A stretch of DNA of 32,292 bases from a virus, in IMG/VR virus record IMGVR_UViG_3300027977_000119, positions 1 through 32,292 of that record. One strand, given 5' to 3'. Position 1 is the first letter of the stretch, and every line of letters begins with the position of its first letter. Below are positions 8,915 through 16,613 of this stretch, piece by piece. Position numbers and translations under genes: made by a program. The notes under the pieces are model-generated. The model was not told where the DNA came from, did not search any database, and saw only the letters and a program-made list of their open reading frames with translations.

Positions 8915-10249
8915 TTATGCCTTCTTGTTAATTCCGAAAGTGTCTCTTACTAATTTCATTGAAGTATATGAGCGATTTATATCAAAATGATGACACAATT
9001 CCTTAATCATATATAGACCACTTGTTTCAGTGTCATATTCTTTTGCATCGGATTGAGTAATCTTTGGAAATTTACATTCAATAATATCTCCAGCTCTTAG
9101 ATTAGTATTTGAAGGAACAATAATACTTAAAGTTTGCGTAAAGAGAATATTATATCTCATTAAAGATTGAGATTGATATTCTCTTTGATCTGAATTAATA
9201 TCTGTTGAAGTTGCAGGATCTAATGTTCCAACATCATAAACTGCAGTAATGATTCGAGTTGGAACATCTCCCAAAGTTTCTGACGATCCTTCAGACAGTG
9301 GTGGAAGTTTAATATCACTACCAAGATTATTTGTTTTTCCAACGTAATTAGATTGTCTAAACTTTCCATCTGCTTCTTTTGAAAATGAAAAGTCAAGTGG
9401 ATTAAAAAACATTCGCTGACTTGCATAAGTTCCAAGTCTGAGTTTTTCAATCAAATTTTGATTTTTTTCAGTATAATAATTCAGAATGTTAAAATCATTG
9501 TTTAGTTTTTTATCACTGTCATCATAAGATTCCTGAGATTGTGTATAAGTGTAGATTGCCTTTGGACTTTGATCTAGTAAATCATCAATTGATCTAAACT
9601 GAAATCCATCCTGAGTTTGATAAAATAAAAATCCTGCAGTTGCACTTCCTGATTTTTCCGGAACTCCCTTTGATGCTAACCAAACTAAAATTGTAAATGG
9701 TTTTCTTAAGTTTCCAATAAATCCATACTTATTTGAAGATTTATCTATTTTTCCTACTTTATTAGTTCTTAAATAATCTCTTAAAATATTTTCTACAGAA
9801 TCACTAATTCTAGTATCAACTTTAAACTTTTTACCAACCCTTACAGTTTCATTTGTAATCGCTTCTCTTGAAACTAAATGAAGTGTAAAACTTTCTCTAT
9901 TTGATTCTGAAATTACATCAGTAATACTGGAAACATAAAAGTAATCTTCTACTCTTTTTGAAAAATCCAATCCCGGATTTGTTGATGAATTTCCTGCAAT
10001 TTTCAAAGAAAGTCGTTCTCCACCTCTGAGAGGTAATCCATTATAAATTGATTGCTTATCTCCATCTGGATTACTTTGAGGGGCAATGACATTTCCATTA
10101 TCAACTATTTTAATTTTAGCAGTAATTGTAGGAGAAAATACATCCTCAAAATATTCAAAAAGAATTGCACCACCTATAAGTCCAACAGATCTAGATCTGT
10201 CATTTGATTCTAAAATTAATTCATCATATAAAGACTTTTTAATTGACAT
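8915..10249 (-). CDS. Baseplate hub protein, gp27-like
   Basis: A 444-residue protein starting MSIKKSLYDELILESNDRSR. The early segment VGLIGGAILFEYFEDVFSPT and KIKIVDNGN, the middle block (FLFYQTQDGFQFRSIDDLL) and the C-terminal block (LRAGDIIECKFP, then SGLYMIKELCHHFD) follow the usual order in gp27 and VgrG N-terminal hub domains. Such proteins form the trimeric torus linking tail tube and spike. The length is close to T4 gp27 (391). It sits directly upstream of the gp5-like gene, and its ATG overlaps the preceding gene as TAATG, indicating coupled translation. The match is at the level of fold and context rather than strong sequence identity. Confidence 0.65.
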   Translation of the reverse strand: MSIKKSLYDELILESNDRSRSVGLIGGAILFEYFEDVFSPTITAKIKIVDNGNVIAPQSNPDGDKQSIYNGLPLRGGERLSLKIAGNSSTNPGLDFSKRVEDYFYVSSITDVISESNRESFTLHLVSREAITNETVRVGKKFKVDTRISDSVENILRDYLRTNKVGKIDKSSNKYGFIGNLRKPFTILVWLASKGVPEKSGSATAGFLFYQTQDGFQFRSIDDLLDQSPKAIYTYTQSQESYDDSDKKLNNDFNILNYYTEKNQNLIEKLRLGTYASQRMFFNPLDFSFSKEADGKFRQSNYVGKTNNLGSDIKLPPLSEGSSETLGDVPTRIITAVYDVGTLDPATSTDINSDQREYQSQSLMRYNILFTQTLSIIVPSNTNLRAGDIIECKFPKITQSDAKEYDTETSGLYMIKELCHHFDINRSYTSMKLVRDTFGINKKA

Positions 10250-12159
10250 TATAGATATGCTAAATCGAGTAAGAGTTTATTCTTAATAAAGTTATTTAAC
10301 AGTTTAAATTCAGTGATTGTTGGTGTTACTGTGGGTTGCTGTTGCATAGGATAAGATACTTGAGGTTGTTGTGGTTGAGTATCATCAATGAAAAGTATTT
10401 GTGATCCTTTTCTTTCAGGAGTCATTGCAGCAGGTTGCTGTAGTTTTGGTTGTGCTGAGATTTGTGCTTCTCTTCTTTCTACAGGTGCATAAGGTATTTT
10501 TCCAGAAGATAACATAGAAATATAATTTGCAACAACTGCATCAGGTGCTTGAATATGAACGTGAGTTCCATCAACTCCAGATGGACTAACTCTTCCAGTA
10601 TATCCCTGCAAACCAAGAATAGTTCCTACAGAAACTTTATCACCCTTTTTAACATTTAGAGAATTAAAATGTCCTAGTTCTACAAGACCTTGAGAAGATT
10701 GTATTTCTACCCAGTTACCACCTGCCCCAGCACTTCCTGAAAAATTTATAGTTCCAGAAACTGGGGATGGAACTGGTATGTTTAAAAATTGATTACCTTT
10801 ATATAAAGTAAAATCTTGCCTCAATCTATTTCCACCATATGTTGTTCTAGTTGAACCGCGATGTGGTGGTAATTGACCTAAACTTGTTATATTTCTTCCA
10901 TTTCTTGTTACTCTATATCCACTTAAATTTGTTGTTTGCGAAGGTGATGGTGCTTGAGGAGTTGGAGATGTAAAAGTAACAGGTGTTCTTTGTGCCTGTT
11001 TAATAATTGCAATTTCTTGTGCAGAATATTTTGATCCTCCAGCAGTCCAAGCACCTATACCTTGCGATTTTAACACTGCAAGTCCCATTTTATCTTGATT
11101 TTCTGGACTGAATATATCATTAGGTGTTAATCCGGCACCTTTCATTGCAGATGGAAATGTTATTGGAATAATTTGATATTTTCCTGCTGCATAAATTCCA
11201 TAATTACTAACTTGAGGATTTCTTTTATCCATTAAATATGATTGTCTCTGCATAATTTCACCAAGAGTCATATTGGTTAAATTTTTACCAATAATATCCT
11301 TTGATGTTTTCCCCCCCCTTGTAGAACCAACAATTTTATCACCAATAGTTCCTTGATTCATTGCATCATAATTACCACCACTTTCTGGTCCTGCAATAAT
11401 GTCCAATGCTTGTTTATGAATTCCAGAAACTGTTCTTGTAGTGACACCCTCTTGAGGAATTGGAGGAAACATTGTATCTGGACGTGTTTCTCCAAGTCCA
11501 GGTGCTTTTTCACCAGTTTCCAATGATTCTGTCAGTGGTGTTGTAAAAAGTTTAAAGGTGTCTGTAATGTTAGTTCCTAAGTCCTGAATAGAAAGATTTA
11601 ATTCTTCAAAAGATCTTGCAACGGTTCCTTCTCCAGCAAACTCATCAAAATCTAGGCGAATGATTGCATCAAAAGAATATTTTAAAGTATCTCCAAAATA
11701 TTTGATTATACTTTGCATATTAGAAACCATATTATACATAGATCTTCCAAAAGAATTAATCCTAGATATAAACTCCTTCCCCATGAAAATCCATGTTGGT
11801 AGATTTTCTACAATCCAACCAGCAAATGTAAATCCTAAAAATCCCAATATTCTACCTAAAGGTCCTTTTTCACTTCTAGAAGAAAATGAAAGACCTAATC
11901 GTGGGGATGTTGATACTCTTGTTGATTCAATTTGATCTTCAAGTTCTTGTCTTTTAGATGCCTCTTCTCTTCTAGAATTTAAAATATCAGACCTTGTAAA
12001 TAATTCTCTTTTAACTCTGGTGTTTGTTGCAATAATTCTTGAAATATTTTCTACAGAATTGTTTACTGCTGATGTGCTTTTTTTAGTATCAGATAGTGTC
12101 TGAGAAATACTTTGAATGTTTATAGATGACTTTCGAAGAGATTCTGTTATTGCTGACAT
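10249..12159 (-). CDS. Tail-associated muralytic protein: coiled coil, lysozyme-like domain, degenerate M23-like domain
   Basis: A 636-residue protein. Residues 1-85 look coiled-coil. Residues 100-125 (GRILGFLGFTFAGWIVENLP) are hydrophobic and resemble a segment of the neighbouring tape-measure candidate. Residues about 245-390 look like a lytic transglycosylase or lysozyme: GPESGGNYDAMN around candidate catalytic E259, and YGIYAAGKYQIIPITF later. Residues about 440-540 look like an M23/LytM fold: VPSPVSGTI, LGHFNSLNVKKGDKV (H497) and GTHVHIQ (H533, H535). The usual first zinc ligand, His in HxxxD, appears to be Arg (R445 before D449), so this domain may bind rather than cut. The C-terminus is Gln/Pro rich. 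The protein probably replaces the lysozyme activity missing from the gp5-like hub. A G8 tract lies at 11311-11318. Confidence 0.7.
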   Translation of the reverse strand: MSAITESLRKSSINIQSISQTLSDTKKSTSAVNNSVENISRIIATNTRVKRELFTRSDILNSRREEASKRQELEDQIESTRVSTSPRLGLSFSSRSEKGPLGRILGFLGFTFAGWIVENLPTWIFMGKEFISRINSFGRSMYNMVSNMQSIIKYFGDTLKYSFDAIIRLDFDEFAGEGTVARSFEELNLSIQDLGTNITDTFKLFTTPLTESLETGEKAPGLGETRPDTMFPPIPQEGVTTRTVSGIHKQALDIIAGPESGGNYDAMNQGTIGDKIVGSTRGGKTSKDIIGKNLTNMTLGEIMQRQSYLMDKRNPQVSNYGIYAAGKYQIIPITFPSAMKGAGLTPNDIFSPENQDKMGLAVLKSQGIGAWTAGGSKYSAQEIAIIKQAQRTPVTFTSPTPQAPSPSQTTNLSGYRVTRNGRNITSLGQLPPHRGSTRTTYGGNRLRQDFTLYKGNQFLNIPVPSPVSGTINFSGSAGAGGNWVEIQSSQGLVELGHFNSLNVKKGDKVSVGTILGLQGYTGRVSPSGVDGTHVHIQAPDAVVANYISMLSSGKIPYAPVERREAQISAQPKLQQPAAMTPERKGSQILFIDDTQPQQPQVSYPMQQQPTVTPTITEFKLLNNFIKNKLLLDLAYL

Positions 12160-12160
12160 A

Positions 12161-13807
12161 TCACATCACCACATTATAATTCAACTGAGAATATAATACA
12201 TAAAAATTATCAGGGTTTGCCGAATTAATTAACGGAACGTCAGTTAAAGGTTCATTTGACAATGGGGGATTAGATTGCTGCTGCTGAGTATTTGACGTTT
12301 TGATCATTGTCAGTGATGGTTTTGGTTCTGGCAATTGACCAACTTGTTGTGGTTCTCTAAGTGGCATTGATACTTGTGCCGGACTTATCTCTGCAGTTTC
12401 AGTTTTAGATGGTTGCTGTTTCAAATCACTCATATCAACAGCATCTTTCAATTTCATTTCATTCCAATCATAACCCTTTGTTTGTGCCCAAGTTTTGGCT
12501 TGCTGTTGTTGATCTGGAGTCATTTTACTCCAAGCATCCTCAATTCTACCTCTTGCCATAGGATTATTACGATACTGCCATGCCTGCTCAAATTTCTTTT
12601 CCATATCAGGAGATGGAGCAGGAGTTGATGGTGTTTGCTCACCCATCATTGGAGTTTGTGGTTGTGCTACCGACGTTGGAACAGATGCTGTTGGTGCTGG
12701 TTTTGACGATGCGGTGTTTTGTTCTACTTTAGAAGTAGTTGGCGTTAATGTGGGTTTAGTTTCTTTTTGTTTTAAAGCTTCTTCTACAACACTTGCTGCT
12801 TGCTTTTGTTTATTTGGATCCTTACCAAAAATATTCATTCCAAATATTTCTGCTATTTGATCTGCAGCAAATCCAACTCCCATTAAACCTTTAACAAATT
12901 TTCCAGGACCAAATAAACTCAATGCGATCATTACAGTATCTACATATTCTCCATTTTTTGCATTCATAAATGCATTAATGCCCGCAAATAGAGATCCAAA
13001 AATTCCAGGGCCTCTACCTCCAGGTGGTTTTCCTCCTCCACCAGAACCTCTACCAGGAGTTGGAACATTTCTTCCACCAAGACCAGGTATTAAACCAGCA
13101 GCAAGTGCAAGAGGTTTTGCAATCAAAAGTTTAGTTAGTCCTGAAGCAATTGCTCCGATTGTTCTTTTAATTAATGAAAATCCTGCTCTGATTGCAAACA
13201 ATCCACCAACTGCTATTCCAACATTTTTAAGAATATTAAATCGAATTTCATTGAATAATTTTGTATTTCCTTCTTCAGATGCTCTTATTGCTTGAACGGT
13301 TTGATTCGTTAACCATCCTCCAAATAAAATTCCAAGAGCTGCTCCTATTTTACCAAAAACATCATTTACTTGTGGAACTAATCTTTGGACAGGTTCGGAA
13401 ATTGCATTTTGAATTTTTTGTTCTATTTCACTTTCTTTTCCGACTCTAACTTGTCGTTCTGTTAATAATCTTTGTTTTTCTTGATCTGCTCTAGTTTTAC
13501 TTTGGTCTTCCGCAGCATCTTGTTGTAGAAGAAGAGCAATTCCAGAAAGACCTGTTCCCAGTTTTACAATATCAGTTCTTATCGCTTGAAGAGTCGAATT
13601 AAATCCTAAAAGAGCTTGCTCTTGCCCTTTAGATAATTCTGCGTTTTGTGCATCAGTTTGCGTTCTTCTGTTTTCAATATTTTGAAAAATAGATGCATCA
13701 ATAGTAGATTTTTTTAAAAGAGCATTACGAACTTCTTGAGACAAAGGAGACCCCGTGCCTGGATCAACACCTAATCTGCCAACTTTTTCAGGATCTAACT
13801 CAGCCAT
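12161..13807 (-). CDS. Candidate tail tape-measure / hub protein (gp29-like by position)
   Basis: A 548-residue protein. Residues 50-140 are charged and helical. Residues 145-245 hold several hydrophobic helices (FGKIGAALGILFGGWL, GIAVGGLFAIRAGFSLI, LLIAKPLALAAGLIPGLGG). A Gly/Pro-rich linker follows at 245-270, then another hydrophobic stretch (290-315) and a Pro/Gln/Thr-rich C-terminus. Coiled coils mixed with hydrophobic helices and low-complexity linkers are typical of tape-measure proteins, and the length is near T4 gp29 (590). It lies immediately downstream of gp26 and gp51, the place tape-measure genes occupy after G/GT chaperone genes in other phages. Its ATG overlaps the end of gp51 by 8 bp. 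The sequence alone cannot separate a tape measure from another hub protein. Confidence 0.55.
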   Translation of the reverse strand: MAELDPEKVGRLGVDPGTGSPLSQEVRNALLKKSTIDASIFQNIENRRTQTDAQNAELSKGQEQALLGFNSTLQAIRTDIVKLGTGLSGIALLLQQDAAEDQSKTRADQEKQRLLTERQVRVGKESEIEQKIQNAISEPVQRLVPQVNDVFGKIGAALGILFGGWLTNQTVQAIRASEEGNTKLFNEIRFNILKNVGIAVGGLFAIRAGFSLIKRTIGAIASGLTKLLIAKPLALAAGLIPGLGGRNVPTPGRGSGGGGKPPGGRGPGIFGSLFAGINAFMNAKNGEYVDTVMIALSLFGPGKFVKGLMGVGFAADQIAEIFGMNIFGKDPNKQKQAASVVEEALKQKETKPTLTPTTSKVEQNTASSKPAPTASVPTSVAQPQTPMMGEQTPSTPAPSPDMEKKFEQAWQYRNNPMARGRIEDAWSKMTPDQQQQAKTWAQTKGYDWNEMKLKDAVDMSDLKQQPSKTETAEISPAQVSMPLREPQQVGQLPEPKPSLTMIKTSNTQQQQSNPPLSNEPLTDVPLINSANPDNFYVLYSQLNYNVVM

Positions 13808-13973
13808 TTGATTGGTTCTTTAAGTTTTCTTCTTCAATATATTGTTTGAGAAGAGCAATATAAATTTCACGCTCCCAAGGTATCATATTTTCTATTTCTG
13901 TCAATGAATATTTATGATGCTGAACTAAGGAAAAATTTGTTTTATAATATGACTCAAGACTTTCATGAGCCAT
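13800..13973 (-). CDS. 51: Small gp51-like baseplate hub assembly protein, or frameshifted C-terminal half of a tail chaperone
   Basis: A 57-residue frame starting MAHESLESYYKTNFSL and continuing HHKYSLTEIENMIPWERE. The YSLxEIxxMxPWE pattern recalls the T half of phage tail assembly chaperones (lambda GT type) and the small protein annotated as gp51 in relatives. The ATG lies 2 bp after the gp26 stop codon. The frame is the -1 frame relative to gp26, so it may also be made as a gp26 fusion (see the recoding signal). The end overlaps the next gene by 8 bp. T4 gp51 is much longer (249 residues), so the name rests mainly on gene order 26-51 and is tentative. Confidence 0.65.
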   Translation of the reverse strand: MAHESLESYYKTNFSLVQHHKYSLTEIENMIPWEREIYIALLKQYIEEENLKNQSNG

Positions 13974-14003
13974 CCCTAAGCGAAAAAACTTGATAATCCC
14001 TCC
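13951..14003 (-). promoter_or_regulatory. Putative programmed -1 frameshift signal joining gp26 to gp51
   Basis: On the coding (minus) strand a GGAGGG box (14003-13998) is followed after 9 nt by the slippery heptamer TTTTTTC (13988-13982), phased T TTT TTC in the gp26 frame. The gp26 stop TAG comes two codons later. A 6-bp stem (13971-13966 with 13956-13951, one G-U pair, 9-nt loop) starts 10 nt after the heptamer. A -1 slip reads CGC TTA GGG ATG GCT and continues in the gp51 frame. The predicted fusion is 298 residues: 238 from gp26, RLG, and 57 from gp51. The spaced Shine-Dalgarno-like box resembles the stimulator of the E. coli dnaX frameshift. Confidence 0.6.
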
Positions 14004-14695
14004 AGCAATACTTCGCTTTCAACTTCAGTATTTGGATTCTTAATCTTAAGAGTATGAGAAAGTTTAGGCATTGTAGAGAAAAAATTCTCAACTTGTTTAA
14101 ATTGCTTCGAACTTAATTGTTCAATAAATTCTGACAATTCTTTTTTCGTGCAATCAGATGCAGACCAAGATTCTTCTTCATTATAAACTTGCTCCATACA
14201 AGAAACAATCAAACTGAATGTATCATCCACACTCATATTAAAATCATTCCCAAAATTGGATTTAATAAATTCATTCATTGATGGATATTTCATTCTCAAA
14301 GTCAAATCATCATCAAGTTTAATATCTCTTGAATGATTTTCATTAACACTAATTTCAATATCATCAAGATTAATACTGACTGGAACTTGAGTTTTTCCAT
14401 CATCAGGGCATGTAATTAAAACATCAACTGTTTCTCCTACAGACTTTCCACGAATGTTAAGAAACAAATATTCAATATCAAAAGTTGCAAGTTGTTCAAC
14501 TTTAATTCCCCTAGTTAAAATGCAATTATTGATTACAGTTTTAACCGCTTCTGCAATTTGCTTTGGATCTTCACTCTCCATTGCAATAATAAGAATTTTT
14601 TCTTCTTTTACAAGAAATGGGCGATATTTAATTTCCTTTTTAAGAGATGGAATTTCTAAAGAATAAGAAGGAGTTGCAATCTTAGGTAATGACAT
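13976..14695 (-). CDS. 26: Baseplate hub subunit / tail assembly protein gp26
   Basis: A 239-residue protein starting MSLPKIATPSYSLEIPSLKKEIKYRPFLVKEEK. This opening is the conserved N-terminus of the T4-type baseplate protein family (gp26), followed by the usual NNCI, IEYLFLNIRGKSVGE and LTLRMKYPSMNEF blocks. T4 gp26 is 208 residues. The ATG at 14693-14695 is preferred over an in-frame TTG two codons upstream because it matches family starts. A GATAAATA late box lies 24 bp upstream. It is followed by gp51 in the same order as in T4 (26-51). Its 3' end carries the elements of a -1 frameshift. In T4 gp26 is needed for hub assembly; a chaperone role is inferred. Confidence 0.85.
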   Translation of the reverse strand: MSLPKIATPSYSLEIPSLKKEIKYRPFLVKEEKILIIAMESEDPKQIAEAVKTVINNCILTRGIKVEQLATFDIEYLFLNIRGKSVGETVDVLITCPDDGKTQVPVSINLDDIEISVNENHSRDIKLDDDLTLRMKYPSMNEFIKSNFGNDFNMSVDDTFSLIVSCMEQVYNEEESWSASDCTKKELSEFIEQLSSKQFKQVENFFSTMPKLSHTLKIKNPNTEVESEVLLEGLSSFFA

Positions 14696-14719
14696 TTTCA
14701 ATCACAAATATGATGAAAT

Positions 14720-14727
14720 TATTTATC
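14720..14727 (-). promoter_or_regulatory. T4-type late promoter GATAAATA for gp26
   Basis: GATAAATA on the minus strand matches the NATAAATA consensus. The TAA stop of gp54 (14723-14725) is embedded in it. The gp26 ATG is 24 bp downstream, so a late start would place a very short leader before gp26, gp51 and the tail genes. Confidence 0.6.
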
Positions 14728-15532
14728 TGTTATTCTGAGATCCGTAAAGTGACTCCGTTAAGGTTTGATTTATTGGAAATAATTCAACGCCGTTTGATGG
14801 TATAGATCCGGGAGATCTTGGAACTAATCTAGGTTTTGGTTGAGATACTGGTTGTGGTTGAGGTTGAGAAGGAAGTTTATTATTGTCATCATTTCTATTA
14901 TAATCCACACTAAAAGATCTTCCAATTACATAACGATCAATTTTAAATGTCACCTGCATTTTCAATACATCAGATTGACCATAAGAAACCGGTATAGATG
15001 AAATATTATATGGATATAATCCAACAAAAGTATATTCTATTTCTCTTTGATAATCACGATCAAATTTAATGATTCTTGTTCGGTTTGATTTATAATATTC
15101 TGGATATTGCATTCTTATAAAGTAACCCTCATCAACGTTCATGTTGATTGGAAGGTTATTGCCGTTAATTGGATTTGATGATCCACTTGCAATGAATTCC
15201 ATCCAATGCTCTAAAAATTTCAATGTATTGTAATTATTATCAACATAAAACTCAAGACTTATATCCTGATAAATTCTTCTGTGAGCAAACGTTTGTGTGA
15301 TTCCAGTATAATTTCCAGGAACATCTACAGTTGCAAATTGTGATGTTGGTAAAACTGCATTATGGCACAGAAGACCAGCATCCTCAGTAACAAATCTTGA
15401 TGATACTCCTCTGGGTCTTAAATAACTCATCAGTTGTCCAGAAAGTCCACCAAACTTAACTTCATAATGAGAAGTTTGTGCTAGATTTGTAAATAGTGGT
15501 TTGATATCTGATATTCTGCGTGGTAACGCCAC
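14723..15532 (-). CDS. 54: Baseplate tail tube initiator gp54
   Basis: A 269-residue protein read from a GTG start (15530-15532): ALPRRISDIKPLFTNLAQTS, then HYEVKFGGLSGQLMSYL. The blocks NAVLPTSQFATVDVPGNYTG, TFAHRRIYQDISLEFYVDN, FLEHWMEFIA and FVGLYPYNISSIPVSYG are typical of the tail-tube-like fold shared by gp54, gp48 and gp19. T4 gp54 is 320 residues. The C-terminal 45 residues are Pro/Gln-rich and probably flexible. In the virion gp54 sits on gp48 and starts polymerisation of the tail tube. The upstream CTAAATA box is 33 bp from the GTG. The GTG start is chosen because no ATG lies upstream before the intergenic region. Confidence 0.8.
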   Translation of the reverse strand: MALPRRISDIKPLFTNLAQTSHYEVKFGGLSGQLMSYLRPRGVSSRFVTEDAGLLCHNAVLPTSQFATVDVPGNYTGITQTFAHRRIYQDISLEFYVDNNYNTLKFLEHWMEFIASGSSNPINGNNLPINMNVDEGYFIRMQYPEYYKSNRTRIIKFDRDYQREIEYTFVGLYPYNISSIPVSYGQSDVLKMQVTFKIDRYVIGRSFSVDYNRNDDNNKLPSQPQPQPVSQPKPRLVPRSPGSIPSNGVELFPINQTLTESLYGSQNNR

Positions 15533-15533
15533 T

Positions 15534-15540
15534 CTAAATA
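15534..15540 (+). promoter_or_regulatory. CTAAATA late promoter for gp4
   Basis: CTAAATA on the plus strand, 32 bp before the gp4 ATG. It is one half of a symmetric pair, since TCTAAATAC here is the exact inverted copy of GTATTTAGA at 15565-15573. The spacing matches the minus-strand partner. Confidence 0.5.
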
Positions 15541-15565
15541 CCTATTATGAGTATATTGTTACAAG

Positions 15566-15572
15566 TATTTAG
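15566..15572 (-). promoter_or_regulatory. CTAAATA late promoter for gp54
   Basis: CTAAATA on the minus strand, 33 bp before the gp54 GTG start. It abuts the gp4 ATG on the other strand. Together with the plus-strand box it forms a divergent arrangement. Confidence 0.5.
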
Positions 15573-16010
15573 ATGTCATACAAAGGAAAATATAAACCGT
15601 CTTATCCAGAAAAATACAACGGAGACCCAACAAATATTATATACAGATCTTTGTGGGAGCGTAAATTTTGCGTGTATTGTGATACAAATGAAAAAATAAT
15701 CGAATGGCAATCTGAAGAAAAAGCGATTCCCTATCGTTCTCCATTGGACGGAAAAATTCACCGCTACTACCCTGACTTCCTCATAAAAGTCAAAGAATCT
15801 GATGGAAGTATCAAAAAATATATGATTGAAATTAAACCATCAAAACAAACAGTTCCCCCTACCAAACCTCAAAGACAAACAAAGAAATATATTGCAGAGG
15901 TTTATGAGTATGCAAAGAATCAATCAAAGTGGGAAGCAGCACGAGAATGGTGTGCTGATCGTGGATATGAATTTAAGGTGATTACCGAACATGAATTAGG
16001 TATCAAGTAA
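15573..16010 (+). CDS. 4: Head completion protein gp4
   Basis: A 145-residue protein starting MSYKGKYKPSYPEKYNGDP. It matches T4 gp4 (150 residues) in length and in order of blocks: NIIYRSLWERKF, IIEWQSEEKAIPYRSP, RYYPDFLI, MIEIKPSKQTVPP and NQSKWEAAREWC. D68 in YPDF and E86-x-K88 in IEIKP form a PD-(D/E)XK nuclease signature. In T4 gp4 is needed to make filled heads competent for tail joining, probably acting on the packaged DNA end. It is the first gene of the plus-strand group and its stop overlaps the next ATG (TAATG). Confidence 0.9.
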   Translation: MSYKGKYKPSYPEKYNGDPTNIIYRSLWERKFCVYCDTNEKIIEWQSEEKAIPYRSPLDGKIHRYYPDFLIKVKESDGSIKKYMIEIKPSKQTVPPTKPQRQTKKYIAEVYEYAKNQSKWEAAREWCADRGYEFKVITEHELGIK

Positions 16011-16591
16011 TGGCACTCACAGGATACGAAAAAAGATTAGAAGATTACACTAAAGATGAATTAATTGAAATCGCTGAAGAATATAAAATTTATTACACAA
16101 CCGCATCTGGTCAAGGTAGAATTAGTGGATATCAAAGATTAACTAAAACTCAACTGATTAGTTTAATCAAAAATGATCATGACTATAAAAGTGCTAATCC
16201 AAAATCCCCTAAATTGTCAGGAACAAGTCGTTCAGGAAATAGATTCTCAAAGTTTAAAGATTCTTTATTTGGAAATGAAACCCCCGAAGAATTAATGGAT
16301 GAAATACTAACCATCGCAAGTGATACAAAACGAAATTTTCCGGTTCCGGGAAAATATTACACTTACGTATATTATGCTGCAACACCTAGAATACTTTATG
16401 ATCGACATCCTTTAATTATTGCAGGAGATATATTGCCCAAAGGATTCCGTGCTTTTAATTATCATTGGGGCAAAATAAGACAATATAATACTGAAGATAA
16501 TGATAGATTAGTAAGTGGATTGTATGAATTGACACCTCAAGAATATAATACTTTAAAATCAGTTCCTTATAAAAGAATCATAAGGAATTAG
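16010..16591 (+). CDS. Conserved phage protein of unknown function
   Basis: A 193-residue protein. Residues 1-60 (YEKRLEDYTKDELIEIAEEY, then YQRLTKTQLISLIK) resemble the short helical Rho-N or SAP type nucleic-acid-binding motif. Residues 60-95 are a basic, Ser-rich linker. Residues 108-193 form a separate domain with PVPGKYYTYVYYAATPRILY and DRHPLIIAGD; proteins with a PGKxYxxxY block and YDxxPL are seen in other T4-like phages near tail genes. The start is coupled to gp4 by a 1-bp overlap, and a late box for gp48 follows its stop. The function is not recognised; a structural or assembly role is inferred from context. Confidence 0.7.
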   Translation: MALTGYEKRLEDYTKDELIEIAEEYKIYYTTASGQGRISGYQRLTKTQLISLIKNDHDYKSANPKSPKLSGTSRSGNRFSKFKDSLFGNETPEELMDEILTIASDTKRNFPVPGKYYTYVYYAATPRILYDRHPLIIAGDILPKGFRAFNYHWGKIRQYNTEDNDRLVSGLYELTPQEYNTLKSVPYKRIIRN

Positions 16592-16592
16592 C

Positions 16593-16600
16593 AATAAATA
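16593..16600 (+). promoter_or_regulatory. Late promoter AATAAATA for gp48
   Basis: AATAAATA on the plus strand immediately after the TAG stop of the preceding gene, 13 bp before the gp48 ATG. It is followed by an A-rich leader. Confidence 0.5.
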
Positions 16601-16613
16601 GTTAAAAAAATAA

